From contig QCHK01000014.1 of NCBI GenBank assembly GCA_003279635.1, forward strand, positions 1 through 37,913: a stretch of 37,913 bases of DNA, read 5' to 3'. Below, one piece after another: positions 17,744-26,574 of the stretch (position 1 is its first letter; each line of letters begins with the position of its first letter). Source of the DNA: Prochlorococcus sp. AG-402-B05. Lineage in GTDB: Bacteria; Cyanobacteriota; Cyanobacteriia; PCC-6307; Cyanobiaceae. The notes beneath the pieces were generated by a model. It did no database searches, had not been told where the DNA came from, and saw nothing but the letters and a program-made list of their open reading frames with translations. A program made the translations under genes and the position numbers.

Positions 17744-20539
17744 TTAGTTATCTATTAAAAAAAGAAGTTTTTTGGGATCATCATCTTTAGTTTCAACCCT
17801 TATTGATCTTGCATCTTCAAAAGTCTCTTCTAAGATTTGTGTGGCCAGTGGGTTTTCTAACCTTCTTCTAATCACTCTTCTTAGCGGTCTAGCCCCGTAT
17901 TCAGGTTCATAGCCTTCTTCAGCAAGAATTTTAATAGTGTTTTCGTCAACAAAAAGGTCTAAACCTTGTTCCTTTAGAAGCTTCTTTAGTTCATCAAGTT
18001 GAAGTCGAACTATTTGCTCTAGGCTGTCAGGTTTAAGTGGACTAAATCTTATTACTTCATCAATGCGGTTCAAAAATTCAGGTCGAAAATGTTTTGTTAG
18101 AGCTTCGTTGATTTTTTGATCTAATTCTTGTAACAGAATATTTTTGTTTGAATTTTCGCTTTGAAGTTGCAGTGAATTATTTAAGATTGCTTTGCTAGCA
18201 AGATTGCTTGTCATAACAATAACTGTATTTCTAAAATCTACTGTGCGACCTTGAGAATCGGTCAGTCTTCCATCATCTAATACCTGTAAAAGGATGTTGA
18301 AAACTTCTTGATGAGCTTTTTCAATCTCATCAAGAAGCAAAACTGCATAAGGTCTTTTTCTAATTGCCTCTGTTAATTGACCACCTTCTTCGTAACCCAC
18401 GTATCCAGGCGGTGCACCTAAGAGTCTTGAAACAGCATTCCTCTCCATATATTCACTCATATCAAGTCTCAACAAAGCATCCTCTTCATCGAATAAAGAA
18501 CTTGCTAGTGATGTGGCAAGTTCAGTTTTCCCAACACCTGTAGGGCCTAGAAAAAGAAAGGATCCAATGGGCCTTCTTATGTCCTGCATCCCAGCTCTTG
18601 CTCTACGAATTGCTGCTGAGACTGCTTGAACAGCATTCGATTGGCCAATCACTTTTTTTTCTAAGTCTTGTTCTAAATTTAAAAGTTTCTGTCTTTCACC
18701 TGATAAAACCTTTCTTACAGGAATTCCTGTCCATCTTGAGACAACATCAGCGATGTCTTCTGGATTAACTTCGTCTGTTAGTAAGTAATTACCATGCTCA
18801 TTGTCTTCTTGAATAGAAACTTCTATTTTTTTTATCCTTTCTTGTAATTGAAAAAGTTGTTCATATTTAAGCCTTTCTACTTCTTCTATGTCACCAAAGC
18901 TTTCGACTTCTCTTATTAAATTTTTTAATTCTTTCAAGCTTATTTTTAGTTCTTTTAATTCAGTTGATTTATAAATCTGATCTTGCCACCTTTGTTTAAT
19001 CTCAGCTAACTCAAAGAGTAGCAATTCTTTTTTTTCTTGAAGATTATTTATAATCTCTAATGTTGTATCTTTATCTGCATTTAAAATCGATGACTCTAAA
19101 TAATCAACCTGAGATTCTTTCTCTTCTATAATTTTTGGTTTTGATGTAGATTCTATTCTTACTTGAGCTGAAGCCTCGTCGATCAAGTCAATAGCTTTAT
19201 CTGGTAGGCATCTATCACTTATATATCTATGTGCTAAACGATTTGCTGTGATTAGTGCTTCATCGGTAATAATTACTCCGTGATGAACCTCGTAATTTTC
19301 TTTAAGTCCTTTTAAAATTCTCAAGCTTAAATCTAAGTTGGGTTCTTTAATTGATACTTGCTGAAATCGTCTATTAAGAGCTAGGTCTTTTTCGATCGTA
19401 CGTCTATAATTTTCTGGAGTAGTTGCACCAATGCATCTTAAGTCTCCACTTGCTAGTAATGGTTTTAATAGGCTACCAGCATCAGTATTTGATCTGTCGT
19501 TGCTTACAATTGTGTGTAATTCATCTATAAATAGGATTACTCCTTTTTCACTATTGTTGATTTCACTTAACAATGATCTAAAGCGCTCTTCAAATTGCCC
19601 TCGAAATTTAGCTCCAGCAATTAATGCACCGATATCAAGTGAAATTAGCCTTAACCCTTGAAGAGATTCAGGAAGTTCGTTTTCTACAATCTTTTGAGCT
19701 AATAATTCTGCAATAGCTGTTTTTCCAACACCAGGAGCACCAATTAGTACTGGATTGTTTTTACCTCTTCTAGATAAAACTTTTGTAATTGCTTTTATTT
19801 CAGACTCTCTGCCAATCACAGGGTCTAATGTTCCATTTTCAGCTTCAGTTGTAAGATCTTTGCAGTATAAATCTAAGGCACTTGGTGCCTCATTAAGGTT
19901 TAAAGGTTCTTGCTTTGATGTGATCTCTTCTTTAGAGAGAAGAGGCAGTGGCTCGGGTTTTGGATCTTTTGAAGTGGTTGGGGTAGGCATAAAAGACTGT
20001 GAATCTTTCTGTGGTCGATTTGTTATTGGTTTGTCTTGATTTATTTTTGATTGTTTAAATGACTTGGGTGCTGGTAGTCGTCTCAATTCCGCTTCGAGAA
20101 TTTCACTCGGTAGACCTGCTTGATAAAAAAGATCTTCTCCTAAGCGATTATCTCTGCCAATTGCTATGAGGATATGAGATATTTCTATTTGATTAGATCC
20201 CCATCGAGAGCGAAAATCATCAGCGACTTCAAGAAGAATTTCTAAGTCTTCTCCAATAAATAAATCTGGTTGGTTGTTTATTGGTAGTTCAGCGATAAAG
20301 TTTTCTAAAATTTCATTTAAATCTTTATGGTTTACGGGTAAGGAATTTGTATATTTTTGATATTTTTTATTTCTAAAAAGCACTTCAATAAGATGCTCAA
20401 CATCTAAGTTCTTATGTCTCCACCTTCTGGCAGATTGTTCAGCAATTAATAGAAGACTCCAAGCTTCATCGCTAAAAGAATCTGGTTCTGTAGTTAGACT
20501 TCCATTCATTTTTGATGACTTTTGATTCAAAGTGGTCAT
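17744..20539 (-). CDS. clpB: ClpB-type AAA+ disaggregase (ClpB2-like paralogue)
   Basis: The 931-residue protein has two AAA+ modules. D1 has Walker A IGAPGVGKTAIAELLA and Walker B VILFIDELHTI; D2 has Walker A FLGPTGVGKTELA and Walker B VLLLDEIEKAH. A coiled-coil middle domain of about 120 residues between them marks it as ClpB rather than ClpC. The N-terminal repeat domain (EAWSLLLIAEQSARRWRHKNLDVEHLIEVLF) is present but diverged. A proline-, lysine- and serine-rich linker of about 60 residues (near 170-230) separates it from D1, longer than in standard ClpB. No ClpP-binding IGF/L loop is obvious. With DnaK it would pull proteins out of aggregates. I infer the ClpB2-like paralogue from this divergence. 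Confidence 0.85.
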   Translation of the reverse strand: MTTLNQKSSKMNGSLTTEPDSFSDEAWSLLLIAEQSARRWRHKNLDVEHLIEVLFRNKKYQKYTNSLPVNHKDLNEILENFIAELPINNQPDLFIGEDLEILLEVADDFRSRWGSNQIEISHILIAIGRDNRLGEDLFYQAGLPSEILEAELRRLPAPKSFKQSKINQDKPITNRPQKDSQSFMPTPTTSKDPKPEPLPLLSKEEITSKQEPLNLNEAPSALDLYCKDLTTEAENGTLDPVIGRESEIKAITKVLSRRGKNNPVLIGAPGVGKTAIAELLAQKIVENELPESLQGLRLISLDIGALIAGAKFRGQFEERFRSLLSEINNSEKGVILFIDELHTIVSNDRSNTDAGSLLKPLLASGDLRCIGATTPENYRRTIEKDLALNRRFQQVSIKEPNLDLSLRILKGLKENYEVHHGVIITDEALITANRLAHRYISDRCLPDKAIDLIDEASAQVRIESTSKPKIIEEKESQVDYLESSILNADKDTTLEIINNLQEKKELLLFELAEIKQRWQDQIYKSTELKELKISLKELKNLIREVESFGDIEEVERLKYEQLFQLQERIKKIEVSIQEDNEHGNYLLTDEVNPEDIADVVSRWTGIPVRKVLSGERQKLLNLEQDLEKKVIGQSNAVQAVSAAIRRARAGMQDIRRPIGSFLFLGPTGVGKTELATSLASSLFDEEDALLRLDMSEYMERNAVSRLLGAPPGYVGYEEGGQLTEAIRKRPYAVLLLDEIEKAHQEVFNILLQVLDDGRLTDSQGRTVDFRNTVIVMTSNLASKAILNNSLQLQSENSNKNILLQELDQKINEALTKHFRPEFLNRIDEVIRFSPLKPDSLEQIVRLQLDELKKLLKEQGLDLFVDENTIKILAEEGYEPEYGARPLRRVIRRRLENPLATQILEETFEDARSIRVETKDDDPKKLLFLIDN

Positions 20540-20665
20540 TTGCCTACTGAGTTTTGGTTGAGACCATTTATCTATATGAGTATTTTCTTTTAAGACAAAT
20601 TTGATTGATTAGGTCTTGGAAAGCAAGCTAGATTAGCAATTAAGGAACATATAGGAATAATGTAG

Positions 20666-21997
<1,332 letters not shown>

Positions 21998-22007
21998 TTT
22001 CAATAAA

Positions 22008-23687
22008 CTAGCGGGAGCCTCGTCTTCCTTGGAAATTATCAAGTCGATTTTCGTTTCTCATTTTGAATTGTAATGTGATCCAATTCAGAGCTATTGGAAA
22101 CCCTGGAATTAATGGTATGAAAAATAAATATGGTTTGCTATTTGAGGCTAATAAAGCTGACGATATTGCAAGTGAGCCAAGGAGAACGGAATTACCTAGT
22201 GTTTGTTGAGCGTTAATCATTCTTCTCAGTTGTCTGTCTGATTCACCCATTCGTACTTGAAGTTGCAAGTCGCCTTGTTCAAGTCTTTCTAGATTTTCAT
22301 CTAAGCGTTTTGGCAACCCAACAGCTTTACTGCCTATTTCAGTAACTTGTCTTCCTAATTCATTAAATAGATCATTAGAGTCTGGATTCTTTGAAGTCAT
22401 GAGAGGGAGAAGGAAGGGTTTTGCTATTGCTATTAAGTTGAATTCTGGGTCTAAATATCTTCCAACTCCTTCAAAAGTAGATAATGCTCTAAAAACAAAA
22501 ATCAACTCAATTGGTATTCTAAAGGGTTTCCCATAAGCTAGTTCAGATATATCCCCAGAGAGCTTTTCTATGATTTGAGAATCAAAAGGAGGAGTGAGGG
22601 CTTCATTTAACATTATTCTTATTAATCTTCTAACTGGACCTATTTCAATATTCTCCTCTATTAATCCAGCAATTTGAAGTTCTTTGACTAGTCCACTAAC
22701 GTCTCTCAGCGCTGCGGCTTTTATCATTGAATTGAGCCTGCCTCTAATACGCTCAGAGACAAAACCCATCATTCCAAAATCATAGTAAATGAGAGAACCA
22801 CTCTTAGAAACAGCTAAATTACCAGGATGAGGGTCAGCGTGAAAAAAACCGTAATTAACTAATTGCTTCAAATAACTGGTAGCCCCAATCTTTGCTATTG
22901 AAGAAGTATCAATATTATTACTTTTTAGAGATTTAATATCATTGATCTTAATTCCTGGTAAATACTCCAAGCATAAAACTTTACTTGTGCTTAAATCCCA
23001 AAATACACTTGGGATTAAAATATCTGAGTCATCTATAAATTGCTGTTTAAATCTTGCCGCATATTGAGCTTCAATTCGAAAATCTAGCTCTCTGAGTAAT
23101 ACTCTCCTAGACTCCTTTGCAATACCTATCCAGTCATTACCTCGACTTAAAGACTTTATTCTTTGTACTACTTTAGCAACTTGATTCATTACATCTAAGT
23201 CAAGCCTAAAAAACTTTTCTATATCTGGTCTTTGGACTTTAAAAATGACATTTTTGCCATTATTTAATTTAGCTTTATGAACTTGAGCAAGTGAAGCTGA
23301 GCCAATTGGATTTTTATCAATACTTATGATTTTTTTATATGAATTCCCAAGTTGTTTTGTTAAAATTTCATCGACTTTTTTAAATGCAAAAGGTGGAACT
23401 CTGTCTTGTAGAGTGGTAAGCTCATTTACCCATGCAGATGGAATAACATCAGCTCTAGCAGATAAAAGTTGGCCTAATTTTATAAATGCTGATCCTAAAT
23501 TAATTAATTCTTTTGTAACCCATTTTGCTCTTGAAGTAGTTCTTTTTTCTCTTTTTTTATTTGTATATCCTTTTAAATAACTCCATTTTTTAGAATCAAA
23601 CCATAAATAGAAAAGTAAACCTAATAATATTATCCAAATCCTAAAGGCTCTAAAAAATCTTTGAAGTTGACTAGCTAAAAATATCAA
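22008..23687 (-). CDS. ABC1/UbiB-family atypical kinase
   Basis: The 559-residue protein belongs to the ABC1/AarF/UbiB family. It has the KxGQ motif (GSAFIKLGQLLSARADVIP), an A-rich loop in place of a normal P-loop (PIGSASLAQVHKAKL), LRELDFRIEA, and catalytic GFFHADPHPGN and IYYDFGMMG. Hydrophobic segments lie at both ends (ILLGLLFYLWF near the N-terminus, SVLLGSLAISSALLA and YLFFIPLIPGFPIAL near the C-terminus). Relatives support quinone and prenyl-lipid metabolism. The start is TTG at 23685-23687, preceded by a strong GAGGGG site that lies inside the last codons of the upstream coiled-coil gene, so the two are coupled. Confidence 0.9.
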   Translation of the reverse strand: MIFLASQLQRFFRAFRIWIILLGLLFYLWFDSKKWSYLKGYTNKKREKRTTSRAKWVTKELINLGSAFIKLGQLLSARADVIPSAWVNELTTLQDRVPPFAFKKVDEILTKQLGNSYKKIISIDKNPIGSASLAQVHKAKLNNGKNVIFKVQRPDIEKFFRLDLDVMNQVAKVVQRIKSLSRGNDWIGIAKESRRVLLRELDFRIEAQYAARFKQQFIDDSDILIPSVFWDLSTSKVLCLEYLPGIKINDIKSLKSNNIDTSSIAKIGATSYLKQLVNYGFFHADPHPGNLAVSKSGSLIYYDFGMMGFVSERIRGRLNSMIKAAALRDVSGLVKELQIAGLIEENIEIGPVRRLIRIMLNEALTPPFDSQIIEKLSGDISELAYGKPFRIPIELIFVFRALSTFEGVGRYLDPEFNLIAIAKPFLLPLMTSKNPDSNDLFNELGRQVTEIGSKAVGLPKRLDENLERLEQGDLQLQVRMGESDRQLRRMINAQQTLGNSVLLGSLAISSALLASNSKPYLFFIPLIPGFPIALNWITLQFKMRNENRLDNFQGRRGSR

Positions 23688-23995
23688 TTTTTCCCCTCAA
23701 TATCTTTATTAATATCGATAACTTTTGATCTGAGATTATCTATTTGAATTTGAATTGAATCTTCTTTGCTTAATTGTTCCTCAGAAGTTTTTTCTTTTGA
23801 TTCATTAGTCTTTTTTTCTAGACGTTCAGATTCTTCAATAACCTCTTCTTTAAAGCTATCCCATTCATTTTGGAGCTTTTGGGGTAACTCTTCAGCAATT
23901 TCAGTGAATTCTTGAGCAGAATTTATCAATTTCCCTGTTATGCGAGCTGATATTCGGTTTATAACTGCTTTAAGCAGTATCTCTGAGTCGCTCAA
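23684..23995 (-). CDS. Small coiled-coil protein coupled to the UbiB-like kinase
   Basis: I do not recognise this 103-residue protein. After an N-terminal amphipathic part (AVINRISARITGKLINSAQEFTEIAEELPQKL) it becomes highly charged and is very likely an extended coiled coil (EEVIEESERLEKKTNESKEKTSEEQ and IQIQIDNLRSKVIDINKDI). It has no signal peptide, membrane helix or cysteine. Its TGA overlaps the TTG start of the kinase gene, and its final codons contain the kinase's ribosome-binding site. That suggests the two proteins are made together, perhaps as partners. Confidence 0.75.
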   Translation of the reverse strand: MSDSEILLKAVINRISARITGKLINSAQEFTEIAEELPQKLQNEWDSFKEEVIEESERLEKKTNESKEKTSEEQLSKEDSIQIQIDNLRSKVIDINKDIEGKN

Positions 23996-24262
23996 GAATC
24001 TAAATAATCAGCTTATACTGTAGAAGATTTAGGTTTCTTTGTGTCTTCGGATTGAAACTAGGTATGGGCAGATTTGCTCTTAATCAATTAAATCTATTTA
24101 GAAGATTGTTTGTTATTGTTCATCTTAGAAAATTTTCATTAGAGTTGGATAAGCAAACATTTGATTTGATTTGGGGAAAAAGTTTAATCTATTAACCCAA
24201 GTGATCTCAATACATTCCTTTCTCTTCTTGAAAGAGAGCAAAACCTACTAAGAGAATTTCCA

Positions 24263-25219
24263 TTGGAAACCATTGAAACTGATGTTGTCATAGTTGGTGG
24301 TGGGCCTGCTGGTTGCAGTTGTGCGCTTTACACCTCCCGAGCAGATTTAAGAACAGTAATCCTTGATAAGAATCCTGACGTAGGAGCACTAGCAATAACC
24401 CATCAAATTGCTAATTATCCAGGAGTTTCTAGTGAAATGAGTGGAGAGGCCTTGTTGAAATTGATGAGAGATCAGGCTACCCAATACGGGGCTGATTATC
24501 GAAGAGCTCAAGTTTTTGGAATTGATTCTAGTGGTGACTGGAAAACTATATACACCCCAGAAGGAACTTTTAAAGCAAAAGCACTTGTCGTCGCAAGTGG
24601 TGCAATGGGAAGGCCAGCTTCATTCAAAGGTGAGGCTGAATTTCTTGGTAGAGGAGTTAGCTATTGCGCGACTTGTGATGGGGCTTTTTATAGAGATCGT
24701 GAGGTTGCCGTTGTTGGTATCAATAAAGAAGCAATCGAAGAAGCAAATGTTCTTACAAAATTTGCTTCCAAAGTTCATTGGATAACATCTAATGATCCAA
24801 AATCAGATGACCATCATGCGCAAGACCTCTTATCAAAACCAAATGTAAACCATTGGAGTAAGACTAGGTTAATGCAGATTGAAGGTGATGATGGAGGTGT
24901 GACAGGCATTAAGGTTAAAAATCGTTCAATTGATACCCATCAAGATTTAGCTCTTGAAGGAGTTTTTGTATACATGAGCGGATCAAAGCCTATTACAGAC
25001 TTTCTTGGTGATCAGGTCGCTTTTAAGGATGATGGCGGGGTTTTGGTGGATGATTTTATGTCGACAACAGTTGAAGGGGTGTGGGCGATTGGCGACATCA
25101 GAAATACCCCTTTTAAGCAAGCTGTTGTGGCAGCATCGGATGGATGTATAGCCGCTATGGCGATAGATAGATACTTAAATAGTAGAAAATCAATTCGTGT
25201 CGACTGGGTTCATGCTTGA
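24263..25219 (+). CDS. trxB: Thioredoxin-reductase-like flavoprotein lacking the NADPH-binding signature
   Basis: The 318-residue protein aligns along its length with low-molecular-weight thioredoxin reductases. It has the FAD loop IVGGGPAGCSCALY (residues 10-23), the redox pair CATCDG (135-140) and the second FAD motif GVWAIGDIRNTPFKQAV. The pyridine-nucleotide domain is altered: the usual GGGxxA loop reads GINKEA (152-157), and the HRRxxxR motif that grips the NADPH 2'-phosphate reads ITSNDPK (about 174-180). It therefore probably does not use NADPH. Cyanobacterial relatives of this kind (the DTR and DDOR groups) and clostridial FFTR use ferredoxin or have uncertain donors. The start is TTG (24263-24265), with AAGAG upstream. 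Confidence 0.85.
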   Translation: METIETDVVIVGGGPAGCSCALYTSRADLRTVILDKNPDVGALAITHQIANYPGVSSEMSGEALLKLMRDQATQYGADYRRAQVFGIDSSGDWKTIYTPEGTFKAKALVVASGAMGRPASFKGEAEFLGRGVSYCATCDGAFYRDREVAVVGINKEAIEEANVLTKFASKVHWITSNDPKSDDHHAQDLLSKPNVNHWSKTRLMQIEGDDGGVTGIKVKNRSIDTHQDLALEGVFVYMSGSKPITDFLGDQVAFKDDGGVLVDDFMSTTVEGVWAIGDIRNTPFKQAVVAASDGCIAAMAIDRYLNSRKSIRVDWVHA

Positions 25220-25221
25220 TG

Positions 25222-25244
25222 TGAAAAACTGAGAAGTTTTTTTA
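25222..25244 (+). terminator. Weak hairpin between trxB-like and sbtB genes
   Basis: AAAAACT (25224-25230) pairs with AGTTTTT (25235-25241) around GAGA in the 22-base convergent gap, ending at the sbtB stop. The stem is short and AT-rich, so termination in either direction is plausible but not strong. Confidence 0.4.
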
Positions 25245-25523
25245 AAGAGGAGTTGCTTCTGAAACATAAGCAACTCCCCCGTAGTAACTTAGAACAGATT
25301 TTATATGTTCTCTTATTTTATCAATTATCTCTTGCTCACAAAAAATAATTACATGTGCATTTGATCCAAATCCAGTAAATTCCATATCTTCTGTGACAAT
25401 TCTTTCTGGGCCTCTTCCAGTTGCATGTTTCATAACAGTATAGCCAGGCACTTCAGCCTTTTCTAATGCTGATAGAACATCATCTAGTTCTCTTTCGCTA
25501 AAAATTAAGTCAAGTCTTTTCAT
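25242..25523 (-). CDS. sbtB: PII-like bicarbonate transporter regulator SbtB
   Basis: The 93-residue protein has the ferredoxin-like beta-alpha-beta repeat of the PII superfamily: KRLDLIFSERELDDVLSALEKAEVPGYTVMKHATGRGPERI, a short T-loop, then HVIIFCEQEIIDKIREHIKSVLSYYGGVAYVSEATPL. The GYTVM motif is shared with SbtB. It lies 11 bases downstream of sbtA, as in freshwater cyanobacteria. SbtB senses adenylyl nucleotides and binds SbtA. This copy ends soon after the last strand and lacks the cysteine-containing CGPxGC C-terminal loop of freshwater SbtB, and the T-loop is short. Regulation by redox through that loop is therefore not possible here. Confidence 0.85.
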   Translation of the reverse strand: MKRLDLIFSERELDDVLSALEKAEVPGYTVMKHATGRGPERIVTEDMEFTGFGSNAHVIIFCEQEIIDKIREHIKSVLSYYGGVAYVSEATPL

Positions 25524-25534
25524 GCTTTTGAATA

Positions 25535-26527
25535 TTAAATTTGAGGAATCATTGTGTTTACTAAGCTCATATAAACAGGTATCCCAAATATTATGTTAAA
25601 AGGAAAGGTTAACCCAAGAGTAGTTGAAATGTAATAACTGGGCCTAGCTTCAGGCACTGTCATTCTCATTGCTGTTGGTACAGCGAGATATGAAGCACTT
25701 GCACATAGAACAACAAATAATAGTGCATTGCCTGAATCTAAATTTAGGAATCTTGCTACTACTGAACCTAATACTGCATTAACTATTGGCATCATTATCG
25801 AAAACATAATTAGAAAAGCACCGGTTTTATTTAAACGAGCGAGCCGTTGAGCTGCCACAATTCCCATGTCTAACAGAAAGAAACACTCAGCCCCATAAAA
25901 AAGTTCTCCAGTGAATGGTTCCATCTTTTTAATGTCAGTGGGATCAACAGCTGATGTCAAAAAACCAATTAAAAGGCTTCCTAGTAATAAATAAACTGAA
26001 CCATTAAGCATTGACTCATGAAGAATTGAGCCCCATTTCATCTTTCTTTTAATGGGCCTATTTTTTGTTGCTCCAAACTTGACTAATAGAAGACCAATTA
26101 TTATTGCTGGAGACTCCATAAGTGCTAAAGCTGCAACCATAAAACCATCAAAGGGTATATTTTGACTTTCTAAAAAGCTCTCAGCAGTTATAAAAGTAAC
26201 GGCACTTATTGATCCATATGCTGCAGATATTGCTGCTGCATTAAAAACATCAAATTTTAATCTCAGGATTACAAAGCAAATAAGAGGGATTAAAAGAGAC
26301 ATTGATATTGCAGCAACCACAGTGGGAAGAACTGGATAACTAAAGCCACTTTTCTGAAGTTCAATCCCTCCTTTGAAGCCTATTGCAAGTAAAAGATATA
26401 AAGAAAATAATTTTGGTAGGGGAGCTGGAATCTCAAAATCAGACTTTAATGCGTATGCAATTGCACCCAAAAAGAAAAAAAGTATTGGCGGACTTAAAGC
26501 ATTTTGGATGAAAAGGTTTTGTCCCAT
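25535..26527 (-). CDS. sbtA: Sodium-dependent bicarbonate transporter, SbtA family
   Basis: The 330-residue integral membrane protein has about ten hydrophobic helices and the SbtA family (DUF897) pattern: SPPILFFFLGAIAYALKSDFEIP near the start, LLLAIGFKGGIEL, AAISAAYGSISAVTFITA, GFMVAALALMESPAIIIGLLL, GAECFFLLDMGIVAAQRL, and LCASASYLAVPTAMRMTVPEA. Family members import bicarbonate with sodium across the plasma membrane to feed the carboxysome. It lies 47 bases after the bicA-like gene and 11 bases before sbtB on the same strand, which makes a three-gene bicarbonate uptake unit. Marine picocyanobacterial copies are distant from freshwater SbtA, so kinetics cannot be assumed. Confidence 0.9.
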   Translation of the reverse strand: MGQNLFIQNALSPPILFFFLGAIAYALKSDFEIPAPLPKLFSLYLLLAIGFKGGIELQKSGFSYPVLPTVVAAISMSLLIPLICFVILRLKFDVFNAAAISAAYGSISAVTFITAESFLESQNIPFDGFMVAALALMESPAIIIGLLLVKFGATKNRPIKRKMKWGSILHESMLNGSVYLLLGSLLIGFLTSAVDPTDIKKMEPFTGELFYGAECFFLLDMGIVAAQRLARLNKTGAFLIMFSIMMPIVNAVLGSVVARFLNLDSGNALLFVVLCASASYLAVPTAMRMTVPEARPSYYISTTLGLTFPFNIIFGIPVYMSLVNTMIPQI

Positions 26528-26574
26528 TTCTTTTTAGTTCTTAAAGCAAAAAATCAAATTAAAATTATTTATTA

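Noticed and set aside
24218-24238. TCTCTT/AAGAGA hairpin ahead of the thioredoxin-reductase-like gene
   Set aside because: The stem is only six pairs with no T tract and lies in purine/pyrimidine-rich sequence, so it is too weak to call.
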